Of a DNA stretch of 64,000 bases, positions 43,910-52,277 are shown one piece after another (position 1 is the first letter of the stretch; each line of letters starts with the position of its first letter). This stretch comes from Allorhizobium ampelinum S4. Lineage in GTDB: Bacteria; Pseudomonadota; Alphaproteobacteria; Rhizobiales; Rhizobiaceae. The stretch lies in NCBI RefSeq assembly GCF_000016285.1, contig NC_011989.1, positions 1,181,001-1,245,000 on the forward strand, in the 5' to 3' direction. The translations under genes and the position numbers were made by a program. The notes below the pieces were generated by a model. It was not told where the DNA came from. It ran no database searches and saw only the letters and a list, made by a program, of their open reading frames with translations.

Positions 43910-44554
43910 TCAGATCTCCTCAAGAAAATCGCTGAAAATTGCCTGGAGGCGGGCATGGCGCTCATGCGCCATCTGTTGCCCGGTCGGGGTCTGGAAGCCA
44001 TCCGCCAGCTTGAAAAGCTTGGTCTGAAAATGGTCGATGGCAAAGCGCTTGTCGTCCAGCGGGCGTTGTAAGGCCTTCGGATCGGCTGGATCGTAAAGGC
44101 CGGAGCCGAGCCGCCCGGCAATGTAGAAACAGCGCGCCGCCCCGACCACCCCGATGGCATCCAGCCGGTCGGCGTCTTGCAGAATTTTTGCTTCCAGCGT
44201 TTCGGGGGCAAGATTGGCCGAAAAACTATGGGTGAGGATTGCGTGGGAGACTGCTTGGATGCTGCTCGCTGGCCATTGTCTGTCGTCAGCCAGGATTGCT
44301 TCAGCTTTCTTTGCGGCAAGGCGGGACGCATCCGCACGGTTGGGTGCGTTCTTTTCCATGGAGACGCAATCATGCAGCAGCACGGCAGCGGCAAGAACCT
44401 GACTGTCGCCGCCTTCGATCGCGTGAATGCGCATGGCGTTTTTGAACACGCGCAAAATATGGGCAGCGTCATGCGAGCCGTCATTGCCCTCAGTGGCATG
44501 CGGCAGGAGCCATTTGGCAAGATCGTCATGAGGGGCGAAGGCTGTGGTGATCAT
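43910..44554 (-). CDS. HD domain phosphohydrolase (YedJ-like)
   Basis: 214-aa metal-dependent phosphohydrolase. Metal ligands appear as SHDAAHILRVFKNA (His), AAVLLHDCV (His-Asp) and KILQDADRLDAIG (Asp), the order seen in the YedJ group. The start at 44554 matches the family; a longer in-frame start at 44611 would add 19 residues and is possible. It is followed 4 nt later by the MOSC gene, so the two are one transcript. Substrate unknown, perhaps a nucleotide or related phosphate ester. Confidence 0.87.
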   Translation of the reverse strand: MITTAFAPHDDLAKWLLPHATEGNDGSHDAAHILRVFKNAMRIHAIEGGDSQVLAAAVLLHDCVSMEKNAPNRADASRLAAKKAEAILADDRQWPASSIQAVSHAILTHSFSANLAPETLEAKILQDADRLDAIGVVGAARCFYIAGRLGSGLYDPADPKALQRPLDDKRFAIDHFQTKLFKLADGFQTPTGQQMAHERHARLQAIFSDFLEEI

Positions 44555-44914
44555 CGGGGCATCTTCTCGGAGGGAATCACTCGGTTCTGCTGTATCATTG
44601 CCCAAATCCATTGAGATTGAAGGATAAATCCACCCTCAAATCGCATGATTTTGCGATGGTGTTAGCGGTGGGCAAAGTCGTACAAAAATAAGCAATTTTT
44701 CGTGATTCTGTGTCACCGTATCTGAGCTCTTTTTAACTCAACCTCTAGAAAACCCAAGATTTTCAGGGTAATTATTCGGCCCATACAAATTATCACCTAT
44801 AACAATTGCCTTTTGACTAAGATCCCCAAATCACGATAGTCATCGCGCAGCGCCGTCCTGTCTCGCGTTTAAATGGCGCTATAAAAATAGAAACAACCTA
44901 GACAGGGGTTTTCA
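44555..44914. other. Intergenic region between divergent HD and EF-hand genes
   Basis: About 300-360 nt, A+T-rich from 44630 to 44900. It must hold promoters for both genes. I see the AGGGG ribosome site of the EF-hand gene at 44903 but no confident promoter or operator. Confidence 0.4.
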
Positions 44915-45535
44915 ATGACGAGCGTTTCTTCAGCGTCTCTTTCGTCGGTGTCGTCTTACAACGTCGGCTCGACATCAAGCCTGGACACCAATAGTGATGG
45001 TGTCGTTTCTGCGGAAGAACAATCCGCGGGATCTACCCGGACCCAGGATCCAACCGTTTTGAGCGATAGTGCCGCCAACAGCACATCCTCGCAGCTTTCC
45101 AGTGATATGATGGCCATGGTTCTGGCCCGTGGCGACAGCTCTTCTACCGACCAGAATTCAACCAAGTCCATCGACACTGATAGCGATGGAAAAGTAACCA
45201 AGGAAGAATTTGTCAACGCACGTCCAGAGGGTGCGTCGGAAGAAGATTCGACCAAGATGTTCGAGGCCATCGACTCGGATGATGCTGGCTATGTGACCGA
45301 AGACCAGCTGCAGTCCGAGACTAAAATGCCTCCTCCGATGATGATGGGCGGTATGGGTGGTATGGGCGACATGCAGAGCCTTAGCAGTATGATGTCCGGT
45401 GACAGCAGTGGCAGTGAAGACAGCATGTCCATGGATGATGTGTTCAGCCAGATGAGCTCGGTTATCAATGCCTATCGTTCCGCTGGCGGCACTGCCGACG
45501 AAACCGATACGACCGGACAAACCGCCGCTGCCTGA
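44915..45535 (+). CDS. EF-hand calcium-binding protein, Ser/Met-rich
   Basis: 206-aa acidic protein with two good EF-hand loops, DTNSDGVVSAEE at 24-35 and DTDSDGKVTKEE at 87-98, and a degenerate third at 120-131 (DSDDAGYVTEDQ, lacking the last Glu). Between and after them are Ser/Thr-rich linkers and a Met/Gly patch (MPPPMMMGGMGGMGDM). No classical signal peptide or membrane helix is seen; the N-terminus is nearly all Ser, Val and Ala. It resembles unstudied EF-hand proteins of rhizobia, distinct from calsymin. AGGGG precedes the ATG at 8 nt. Possible calcium sensor; localisation unknown. Confidence 0.82.
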   Translation: MTSVSSASLSSVSSYNVGSTSSLDTNSDGVVSAEEQSAGSTRTQDPTVLSDSAANSTSSQLSSDMMAMVLARGDSSSTDQNSTKSIDTDSDGKVTKEEFVNARPEGASEEDSTKMFEAIDSDDAGYVTEDQLQSETKMPPPMMMGGMGGMGDMQSLSSMMSGDSSGSEDSMSMDDVFSQMSSVINAYRSAGGTADETDTTGQTAAA

Positions 45536-45750
45536 CGGGCTGCTACGGCACCCGGCCATCCCGGTGCAGGACTTTGGAGCTCATCGTTCTAGTACTGAGA
45601 CTGGGAGAACATTATATCAGCCATGAGGCTGAATGCTGCCCTGAAGGGCCGCTACTTGCAAACAAACGGCATGGAGACATGATGCCTATGCCGATTGAAC
45701 CCATTCGGGCTTTATCAATCTATCCCTTCTTTATTCCCCGCAACGCTGAT

Positions 45751-46287
45751 TTATAGATCTCTCGGATCGGCTGCGAGAACCGGCAGCACAAACGGCGCAT
45801 TGCCATCGGCGTCCTGGCCACGGCCTAGTTTTTTCATCGCCGCAACGAAGCGCCCCCCGCGTGAAAGCAAGGTATCGGCAATCTCCACCATCCGGATATT
45901 GGGCGTCGCAAAAGGCGACGCGGCCCGCAAGCCTAGCGCCAGGACTTCCTCGTCCTGTTCGGGATGCAACGCGAGACTGGCAATCAAGGCCGCAGCTGGA
46001 GAGCGTGATACCCCCATCCAGCAATGGATCAGCAGCGGCGCAGTCCGGTCCCAATCCTTCACAAAATGAATGATCTGTTCCACATGCACATCTTGCGGGG
46101 CGATGAGATCGCCTTTACCGGCAAAGGTAATATCGTTCAGCGCAAGCGTCAGGTGGCGGTCCGGTGAAATCACTGCGGGGCGATGAAAATCCTGCCCCTT
46201 GGCCAGCAGGCTGATCATCTCTTTCGCCTTGTGGCGCACCGCCATCTCAGCAAGGCGGGCCAGCGGGCTGACGACGAAATAGCTCAT
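45751..46287 (-). CDS. Tyrosine/dual-specificity phosphatase family protein
   Basis: 178-aa protein with the phosphatase P-loop HCWMGVSRS: Cys89 nucleophile and Arg95, CX5R intact. The segment ITFAGKGDLIAPQDVHVEQIIHFVKDW precedes it in the place where dual-specificity enzymes carry the general acid. Related rhizobial proteins are annotated as protein tyrosine phosphatases. The ATG overlaps the HD gene stop by four bases, making it the last gene of ygfZ-HD-phosphatase. Substrate may be a phosphoprotein or a phospholipid or inositol phosphate. Confidence 0.87.
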   Translation of the reverse strand: MSYFVVSPLARLAEMAVRHKAKEMISLLAKGQDFHRPAVISPDRHLTLALNDITFAGKGDLIAPQDVHVEQIIHFVKDWDRTAPLLIHCWMGVSRSPAAALIASLALHPEQDEEVLALGLRAASPFATPNIRMVEIADTLLSRGGRFVAAMKKLGRGQDADGNAPFVLPVLAADPRDL

Positions 46288-46931
46288 GGCGCACCCGTAC
46301 CGGATTTTTTGTGATTTTCCGCCTCACGCAGCCGCTCGATGGCGTCAAAACGATCCGCGAATTGCCGCTGCGCTTCAATGGCTGGCATAGGGCTGAGCGG
46401 CAGCATGTCGGCGGTTATATGGCGCGGCTGGCCGAAGATCCGCACGGCTTCCGCGCTGGTAAATCCGGCAAGCTCGGTGGCCTCGAAATAGGCGGCGATG
46501 CTATCGGCTTTCTTGATCAGGCTTTTCAGGCTGGCCGTGGGATGCGAGGGCAACCCAAACCGCAGATGGATGGCCGCCTCCAGCCGCTTTTCGACCAGCT
46601 TATAGCCGCCGCCCACCACCGCCTTGAAGGGCGAGATCATGTCGCCGATCACATATTCCGGGGCATCGTGCAGCAAGGCCATTTGCAGGTCGTTGGCATT
46701 GTATTTGCTATTGCAGCGGCGAAAAATCTCTTCAACCACAAGGCTGTGCTGGGCCACGGAAAAGGCATGGTCGCCAACCGTCTGGCCATTCCAGCGGGCG
46801 ACGCGGGCCAGGCCATGGGCAATATCGGAAAGCTCGACATCAAGCGGTGATGGATCGAGAAGATCGAGGCGACGGCCCGACAGCATCCGCTGCCAAGCCC
46901 GCGCCGATATCGGAGGAGGGGCGGCGGGCAT
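46284..46931 (-). CDS. HD domain phosphohydrolase (YfbR-like)
   Basis: 215-aa protein of the HD superfamily: AQHSLVVEEI (His), QMALLHDAPEYVIGDMISPFK (His-Asp and a further Asp) and IKKADSIAAYFEATELAGF (Asp). The order resembles YfbR-type 5'-deoxynucleotidases and similar nucleotide hydrolases. The ATG at 46931 starts 1 nt after the ygfZ stop; a longer frame would overlap ygfZ heavily. Proposed role: nucleotide or phosphoester hydrolysis, unproven. Confidence 0.87.
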   Translation of the reverse strand: MPAAPPPISARAWQRMLSGRRLDLLDPSPLDVELSDIAHGLARVARWNGQTVGDHAFSVAQHSLVVEEIFRRCNSKYNANDLQMALLHDAPEYVIGDMISPFKAVVGGGYKLVEKRLEAAIHLRFGLPSHPTASLKSLIKKADSIAAYFEATELAGFTSAEAVRIFGQPRHITADMLPLSPMPAIEAQRQFADRFDAIERLREAENHKKSGTGAP

Positions 46932-46932
46932 G

Positions 46933-47772
46933 TCAGTCCTCGTCTGACGCGGCAGGAAAATCCAGGCCGGTCCAGGCGGGCAGGTGCAGACGCACGGCTT
47001 GATCACCGGCCAGAATAGGTGTGCCGTTTGCCATCGCATCGCCAGTGCGGTCAATGCGCAGGATCGCCAATCCGATGGTGTCCAAAACCGTGCCGAGTGT
47101 GCCAAGCGGCTTACCATCGGCACGAAGCTCGGTGCCGGTTGCGGGCAGGGCTGTGTCAGCAGAAACGATGGCGATCCGGCGGCGGGCCATCTTGCGGTGA
47201 TGCATACGTGACACCACTTCCTGGCCTACATAGCAGCCCTTCTTAAACGAAACGCCGCCATTGAGATCAAGCAGCACGTCGTGCGGATAGGCATCCTGAA
47301 GCGGATAGTCGAGCCCCGCTTCGGCCACCCCGGCCTTGATTCGCAGCGCTGTATAAAGCCTGATATCATCCCCAGCCGAGTTGACGCGACCCGGCACGCG
47401 CCAGACCGTTTCACCGGCAGCAGCGAAACGACGATCCTGAAAAGCTCCGGTCGGCACGTTGTCCCAGATCACCGTGACTCCGGAAAATTCAGCGGGGGTT
47501 AGGGTCACGGCGGCGCGCAGCTTGTAGAGCGTCAGGCGGCGCAGCAGGGCCTCCTGCTCGTCAGATGCCACCTCCAGCAGATAACCATCGGCCAGCGGAT
47601 AGACCAGCATGTCAAACAGGATCTTGCCCTGGGGGGTCAGCAATGCTGATGGGGCGGCTTGCCCAGGTTCGATAAGGCCGAGATCCGCTGTCAGCAAATT
47701 GTTGAGAAAATGCGCGGCCTCTGCTCCAGCGACCTTTAGAAAAGCCCGGTTTTCAAGAAAAACGGCTGGCAT
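46933..47772 (-). CDS. ygfZ: YgfZ/GcvT-type folate-binding Fe-S cluster assembly protein
   Basis: 279-aa protein of the GcvT fold that acts, with tetrahydrofolate, in assembly or repair of some iron-sulfur enzymes such as MiaB. The hallmark KGCYVGQE motif is present around residue 190 as SFKKGCYVGQEVVSRMHHR. N-terminal segment LKVAGAEAAHFLNNLLTADL is also typical. ATG at 47772 has GGA at 8 nt; a TTG four codons earlier is unlikely. First gene of a three-gene operon with HD and phosphatase genes. Confidence 0.94.
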   Translation of the reverse strand: MPAVFLENRAFLKVAGAEAAHFLNNLLTADLGLIEPGQAAPSALLTPQGKILFDMLVYPLADGYLLEVASDEQEALLRRLTLYKLRAAVTLTPAEFSGVTVIWDNVPTGAFQDRRFAAAGETVWRVPGRVNSAGDDIRLYTALRIKAGVAEAGLDYPLQDAYPHDVLLDLNGGVSFKKGCYVGQEVVSRMHHRKMARRRIAIVSADTALPATGTELRADGKPLGTLGTVLDTIGLAILRIDRTGDAMANGTPILAGDQAVRLHLPAWTGLDFPAASDED

Positions 47773-47884
47773 GAGACGATCCAATCACATCTTACGAAAC
47801 CACGGCGGCATTGGGCGAAGCCGTGGATTGCACATTTTTCTCGTCAGCAAAATCGATTGCCGCGAGGTGAGATACCTTGACGCC

Positions 47885-47940
47885 GTTTGCCTTGTCGGGA
47901 AAAGCGGGTTGGGCTTTTCCCTGACAACTTTAAGGCAAAC
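47885..47940. repeat. Nested inverted repeat downstream of the hypothetical gene at 47950
   Basis: Outer arms GTTTGCCTT (47885-47893) and AAGGCAAAC (47932-47940), inner arms GGGAAAAGC (47897-47905) and GCTTTTCCC (47913-47921). The two hairpins stack into a cruciform-like structure 10 nt beyond the stop of the minus-strand gene. There is no long T tract; it may be a repeat element that also ends transcription. Confidence 0.55.
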
Positions 47941-47949
47941 ATTCGGCCA

Positions 47950-48726
47950 TCAATCGCCTGCCGTGAAGAATTTCCATTTGCCGTCGGGTGCAATGCCGAT
48001 GCGGAAGAAATTGTAATTGCCAACTTCCAGCATGTTTTCAAAATCGCCCGCTGTCACCAGCCGCAGCAATTCCACCTTTTCCGGTGGGGTCAGCGTTGTC
48101 AGCGGCTTTTCGGCGAAATAGGGCCAGACATAGGCTTCCTCCGGGGTGCCGGCATTGACATGGACGAAGCCGGTCGACAGCACGTCCAGCATGATGGCCA
48201 AGACTTCAAGCCCGTCGGGGTCGCCTGAAACGCTCTTGATCGTCTGGATCGGGTCGCCATTGTCATTGCCAAGTGCCAGCGCCGTCGGATCGTTGCCGCC
48301 CGCCAGAAGCGCGCGCAACCGTTCCGGATCGCCGGAGGCTGCGGCTTCCACCAGCTTTTCGCGCAGTTTGCGCACCGGTTCAGGCGCTTTGCTGATATCG
48401 TAGATCACCTCAACAGGTGTGTGCGGGGCCGCTTCGGCAGCCGCACCCTTCGCCTTGTCGGCGGGTGTTGCCTGCTGTGGTTCGGCGCTGGGCGCGCTCT
48501 TCGGATCGGAGGTGCTGTCGGTTGGCAGGCCCGGCTGCTGGCCGGTTTGCGGTTGCTGCCCCTGCTGCGCCGCATCCTTGGCGCCGCCCTGCAATTCCGA
48601 CAGAGCGAAACTGCTGCCCGGCAGAGCGATAACGGCAATGCTTGCCATCCAGCCGCAGACCAACATTGTTTTTACATTGTTCTTGAGACCGGTCGCCTTT
48701 GCTCCGGTCTGGCATGCCTTGCGCAT
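47950..48726 (-). CDS. Conserved hypothetical exported protein
   Basis: 258-aa protein. Residues 1-42 contain a long signal-like hydrophobic segment (MLVCGWMASIAVIALPGSSFA), 43-105 are a Gln/Ala/Pro-rich disordered linker (GQQPQTGQQPGLP), and 106-258 form a folded domain beginning VEVIYDISKAPEPVRKLREKL with an ankyrin-like helix pair (AASGDPERLRALLAGG) and ending YNFFRIGIAPDGKWKFFTAGD. Similar proteins are found across rhizobia without assigned role. Predicted periplasmic. GAGG precedes the ATG at 8 nt. Confidence 0.78.
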   Translation of the reverse strand: MRKACQTGAKATGLKNNVKTMLVCGWMASIAVIALPGSSFALSELQGGAKDAAQQGQQPQTGQQPGLPTDSTSDPKSAPSAEPQQATPADKAKGAAAEAAPHTPVEVIYDISKAPEPVRKLREKLVEAAASGDPERLRALLAGGNDPTALALGNDNGDPIQTIKSVSGDPDGLEVLAIMLDVLSTGFVHVNAGTPEEAYVWPYFAEKPLTTLTPPEKVELLRLVTAGDFENMLEVGNYNFFRIGIAPDGKWKFFTAGD

Positions 48727-48743
48727 CTTATTGCCTCTGAAAC

Positions 48744-49001
48744 TTACTGAACACTTCGCTTGGGAGAAAACTCACCGGCCAGCATGCGGGCACGCAAAGA
48801 CTCCAACATGGCTTCCGCACCATCTTCACCATGAATGCGGATGGTTTCGCGCATGGCCAGTGCAATGGCCGCATCGGCAATGATTTCCGGTTCGATACCG
48901 TCAGCCATGCCATCGGCCCATGCCTCGTTCTGATATTCGAGGGCAGCCTGCATCTTTTCATGAACGATCATGTCGTCAATCTCGTTGCGGCGTGGTTCCA
49001 T
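48744..49001 (-). CDS. Hypothetical small cytoplasmic protein
   Basis: 85-aa acidic, helical protein (MEPRRNEIDDMIVHEKMQAAL through LESLRARMLAGEFSP) with no signal or membrane segment. The ATG at 49001 has GAGGA at about 9 nt. It ends 17 nt before the start of the exported protein on the same strand, so they are probably co-transcribed. No family recognised; composition and ribosome site support a real gene. Confidence 0.65.
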   Translation of the reverse strand: MEPRRNEIDDMIVHEKMQAALEYQNEAWADGMADGIEPEIIADAAIALAMRETIRIHGEDGAEAMLESLRARMLAGEFSPKRSVQ

Positions 49002-49100
49002 TCTGCATGTCCTCGAAGCGGTACTTACTCAGTTGTTAACGACTCTATCAGTGTTTTATCAAAACGACACGGGCGAATGCTAAATCGGATGAATTATTGG

Positions 49101-49535
49101 TTAATTTCCAAAGCGCGCCGTCATTTCCCGAACAAGTGTTGCGCCTTCAGCACGATACTGGCTTTCTGCCACCCGAGCGGCGGAAGTGCAAGAGGGATGG
49201 ACTGCGGCAAAGGCCCGATAACCACGGTTATAGGCCGCTGTCAGCATCTGCTTGCGGACCGGTTCAGTGCCTGCATCGAGTGCGATGAGCTTTTCGGCGA
49301 CAGCCCGCCATTGCTGCTCCGGCTGGCCCGCGCAGAGATTGCGCAGATAGGTCACGGTTCCCAGGATTTCCGAGAGCCGGTTCAACTGTCCGTCATAGGG
49401 CGTTGCCTGTTGCGCAGGCGTTGCAGCCTCGCCGGGCAGCTTTGCTGGAGGTGCGACATTTGCCGCTGCCGCAAGTCCCGCCATAAGGACGGACACGGTA
49501 CAGAGGGCAGGAAAAAGCAGGATTGGTCGGGTCAT
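49101..49535 (-). CDS. TIGR02301 family exported protein
   Basis: 144-aa exported protein with a signal peptide (MTRPILLFPALCTVSVLMAG, cleavage after AAA) and the conserved alphaproteobacterial core LNRLSEILGTVTYLRNLC, then QWRAVAEKLIALD and AAYNRGYRAFAAVHPSCTSAA, two cysteines likely forming a disulfide. The ATG at 49535 is chosen for the signal peptide; ATGs at 49550 and 49589 are possible. The family is uncharacterised, limited to Hyphomicrobiales and relatives. Confidence 0.85.
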   Translation of the reverse strand: MTRPILLFPALCTVSVLMAGLAAAANVAPPAKLPGEAATPAQQATPYDGQLNRLSEILGTVTYLRNLCAGQPEQQWRAVAEKLIALDAGTEPVRKQMLTAAYNRGYRAFAAVHPSCTSAARVAESQYRAEGATLVREMTARFGN

Positions 49536-49604
49536 GCATATCCGTGGCATATGTGGCGGGGTCGCCGGGATTAACGTCAACGTTATCACGATTCCCGCCT
49601 TCGT

Positions 49605-50045
49605 TTACGCTGCTTTACCGCAAGCCACCAGCTTTTCCACGCAGTCACGCACGCTGGGTGGCGCGGGCAGATCCAGGATTTCTGCCAGGCTATACCAGCC
49701 CAGCGCAGCGGCGTCGCTTTGGGCGACCGCTGCCGCCGCCGGATCGTCCAGGGTGACGAGGAAAACGGAAAGCCGGAAGTGATGGTGACTGGGGCCGCCC
49801 GGGTCCGGGTAGAGGTCGTAGCTGGCAAACAGACTGGGTGCATGGGCCGATAGCCCGGTCTCCTCTTTCAGTTCGCGCAAGGCGGTCTCTTCCGGTGTTT
49901 CGCCGGGTTCGCCACGCCCGCCAGGAAAAGCGTAGAGATCGGCGGCGGGTGGTTTCGACCGCTTGACCAGCAGCAGCTTGCCCTGCCGGATCACGATGGC
50001 GGAGGAGGCGGGGGCGAAAAAAACCGGGACGGGTTGCTCGGTCAT
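49605..50045 (-). CDS. NUDIX hydrolase
   Basis: 146-aa pyrophosphohydrolase. The Nudix box is complete: GGRGEPGETPEETALRELKE followed by ETG, with the catalytic REL-EE core. The N-terminal APASSAIVIRQGKLLLVKRSKPP and the loop DPGGPSHHHFRLSVFLV are of the ADP-ribose/MutT-like kind. The ATG at 50045 starts the fold; sequence further upstream in frame is antisense to the SRAP gene. It is head-to-head with the SRAP gene 90 nt away. Substrate (oxidised nucleotide, ADP-ribose or other) unknown. Confidence 0.92.
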   Translation of the reverse strand: MTEQPVPVFFAPASSAIVIRQGKLLLVKRSKPPAADLYAFPGGRGEPGETPEETALRELKEETGLSAHAPSLFASYDLYPDPGGPSHHHFRLSVFLVTLDDPAAAAVAQSDAAALGWYSLAEILDLPAPPSVRDCVEKLVACGKAA

Positions 50046-50135
50046 GCGGTGCTCGTTCTGTTTGCTGACCCGATGCCTCAGGCCGTCGTTGTAAGGTCGC
50101 TTGACGATAGGCTCTGTGACTGCGAAGACAAGACC

Positions 50136-50891
50136 ATGTGTGGACGTTTTGCCCTGACCGTGACACCGGACGAGATCGTGGAGGCCTTTGGTCTGCACGA
50201 ACTTGAAGCCTTTCCGCCCCGGTTCAATATTGCTCCGACCCAGCCGATTCTGACGGTTGGCAATGGGGAGGTGCCGATGGTGGGTAGCAACTTGCCGAGC
50301 AGGCGGGCGCTGCTGGTGCGCTGGGGTTTTCTGCCCGGCTGGGTGAAAGACCCGAGTGATTTTCCACTGCTGATCAATGCGCGCTCTGAAACGGCGCAAA
50401 CGAAGGCGTCGTTTCGCGGTGCCATGCGCCATCGCCGTGTTTTGATCCCGGCCTCCGGCTTTTACGAATGGTATCGGCCAGCAAAGGAAAGCGGTGAAAA
50501 ACCGAAGGCTTACTGGATCCGCCCCACCCAGGGCGGTATTGTCGCGTTCGGTGGTCTGGTCGAAACCTTTGCCGCCGCTGATGGATCTGAAATCGATACC
50601 GGCGCCATCCTGACCACCAGTGCCAATCGCTCCATTCGAGCGATCCATGACCGCATGCCTGTCGTGATCGGCCCGGAGGATTTCGAGCGTTGGCTGGATT
50701 GCAAGCGCCAGGAGCCACGCCATGTCGCTGATCTGTTGAAACCGGCAGGCGAGGACATGTTCGAAGCCATTCCGGTTTCCGACAAGGTCAACAAGGTCGC
50801 CAATACCGGCCCGGATGTGCAGGTCCGCGTCGAAAACCCGATGCCGAAAGCCGAGACACAATCGCCTTCGGAACAGCTATCGCTGTTTTGA
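50136..50891 (+). CDS. SRAP domain protein (YedK/HMCES abasic-site crosslinking)
   Basis: 251-aa protein that protects abasic sites in single-stranded DNA by forming a thiazolidine crosslink through its second residue. Cys2 is present directly after the initiator Met (MCGRFALT), and the other active-site features are seen: LLINARSET (Asn), ASGFYEWYRP (Glu) and IHDRMPVVI (His). ATG at 50136 is dictated by the need for Cys2. Family length typical (about 220-250). Divergent from the NUDIX gene; both fit genome maintenance. Confidence 0.94.
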   Translation: MCGRFALTVTPDEIVEAFGLHELEAFPPRFNIAPTQPILTVGNGEVPMVGSNLPSRRALLVRWGFLPGWVKDPSDFPLLINARSETAQTKASFRGAMRHRRVLIPASGFYEWYRPAKESGEKPKAYWIRPTQGGIVAFGGLVETFAAADGSEIDTGAILTTSANRSIRAIHDRMPVVIGPEDFERWLDCKRQEPRHVADLLKPAGEDMFEAIPVSDKVNKVANTGPDVQVRVENPMPKAETQSPSEQLSLF

Positions 50892-50914
50892 ACGGTATTG
50901 GAAAAAGGACGTCC

Positions 50915-51073
50915 TCAAGCGACTTTCTTGATCGGCGCTCGCTTCAACATCAGAGCGGCGGCAATCACCGCTTTCAGACCGATCGGGCGGTAATTGTCGC
51001 TCAATTCCGGCTTGGCCGGTTGCGGCGCTTCTTTTGCTTGCAGGAAGGCGGGGGCTTGCAGGGGGGCGGGCAT
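50915..51073 (-). CDS. Small rhizobial hypothetical protein
   Basis: 52-aa protein ending in a compact conserved-looking segment, LSDNYRPIGLKAVIAAALML, then a basic tail KRAPIKKVA; the first 25 residues are Pro/Ala/Gln-rich. The ATG at 51073 has a strong GGAGA at 6-7 nt; a longer frame to 51133 has none. The hydrophobic stretch is too short and charged for a certain membrane helix. It converges on the SRAP gene. Function unknown. Confidence 0.6.
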   Translation of the reverse strand: MPAPLQAPAFLQAKEAPQPAKPELSDNYRPIGLKAVIAAALMLKRAPIKKVA

Positions 51074-51331
51074 GATGTTCTCCAAAGTGTTTCCATTGCG
51101 GCCTGTCAGGTTTGCTTGCAACCTGAGGGACACGCATTTCCCTTGTTTCAGTCTGTCCTTATCGAGAAAATCGGATTGCGTTTTTCCCGTGACAAACTCC
51201 CGAACAGTCGTTTTCCTGACTGCTCAGGTTGAGAGATCATGACACTTTCGTGAACAATGCAAATTAATTTAAATCAAAGACTGCTACTTTTCGTGAGTCT
51301 GTTTTACAATTTCCAGTTTTAAAGGCCTGTT

Positions 51332-52240
51332 TCAAAGGCCTCGGTCCATTCCGGCGCCGTGATGGTCGTCGTGGTCTTCCATGACGGTCAAGGTGCCGTA
51401 TTTCCGCTTCCAGGCACGGGCGCCGAAGGGCAGGGAGAGGAGATAGACAATAACCGTCACCGACAGCACTTCCCAGGTGAAGCTCATCAGCAGGGCGACA
51501 TAGAGCACCACGGCGATCGTCAGGGGCAGAACCAGATCGCGGCGGACTTTCTTTTCAGATTTGCCGGACCAGACCGGCAAGCGGCTGATCAGCAGGAAGG
51601 CGATCAGCATCGTATAGGCTGAGGACGCAAAGGCAAATCCGGGCGTGGCTTCCACACCCAGAAAGCCGAGATAGATCGGCAGCATGACCAGAAGCGCACC
51701 AGCCGGTGCCGGAACGCCGACGAAATAGGCGTTTTGCCAAGGGGCCTTGATGGCGCGCTCGTCCATCACGTTGAAGCGGGCAAGCCGCAGGCCTGCTGAT
51801 ATCGCAAAGATCAGCGCAGCGATCCAGCCGAAGGACCGGGCCTGGTCGAGAATATAGACATACAGAACCAGACCGGGCGCCACGCCGAAATTGACGATAT
51901 CGGCAAGCGAGTCCATCTGTGCGCCGAATTTCGATGTGGCTTTCATCAGGCGGGCGATGCGTCCGTCGATGCCATCGAGAAAAGCGGCGACCAGCACCAT
52001 GCCGACCGCAAGCTCGAAACGTCCTTCGAAGGCCAGGCGGACGCCGGTCAGACCGGCGCATATGGCCAAAACGGTAATCAGGTTCGGAATCATCAACCGC
52101 AGGGGGATTTCCCGCAGCCGAGGCCCGCGTGAAGCCTCGTTGACCTCCTGCTGGCCCGGCTGATTCTCATCCGCCTGAGTTTTCGGTCCCTCATGCTCTT
52201 GCGAAGGGTGTGCCTGATGCTGCGGCGTGTCGCTGGTCAT
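51332..52240 (-). CDS. pssA: CDP-diacylglycerol-serine O-phosphatidyltransferase
   Basis: 302-aa membrane enzyme that makes phosphatidylserine from CDP-diacylglycerol and serine. The CDP-alcohol phosphotransferase signature is present as DGIDGRIARLMKATSKFGAQMDSLAD. About 40 N-terminal residues are a Gln/Glu-rich tail before the first of about eight helices. The ATG at 52240 has AGG at 6 nt. It follows psd by 37 nt on the same strand, so the two enzymes of phosphatidylethanolamine synthesis are co-transcribed, in the order psd-pssA as in other rhizobia. Confidence 0.95.
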   Translation of the reverse strand: MTSDTPQHQAHPSQEHEGPKTQADENQPGQQEVNEASRGPRLREIPLRLMIPNLITVLAICAGLTGVRLAFEGRFELAVGMVLVAAFLDGIDGRIARLMKATSKFGAQMDSLADIVNFGVAPGLVLYVYILDQARSFGWIAALIFAISAGLRLARFNVMDERAIKAPWQNAYFVGVPAPAGALLVMLPIYLGFLGVEATPGFAFASSAYTMLIAFLLISRLPVWSGKSEKKVRRDLVLPLTIAVVLYVALLMSFTWEVLSVTVIVYLLSLPFGARAWKRKYGTLTVMEDHDDHHGAGMDRGL

Positions 52241-52277
52241 GGCTGGCCTGTCTCCGTTATGGCTTGCAAAAATCGTC

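Noticed and set aside
43906..44529. N-terminal extension of the MOSC frame by about 208 codons
   Set aside because: The extension runs out of frame over the HD gene and has no family; MOSC begins normally at 43905.
45574..45756. Possible small gene between the EF-hand and phosphatase genes
   Set aside because: 60 codons with no ribosome site or recognisable composition; left as non-coding.
50046..50861. N-terminal extension of the NUDIX frame giving a 418-aa protein
   Set aside because: The added part is antisense to the SRAP gene; the NUDIX fold starts at the ATG at 50045.
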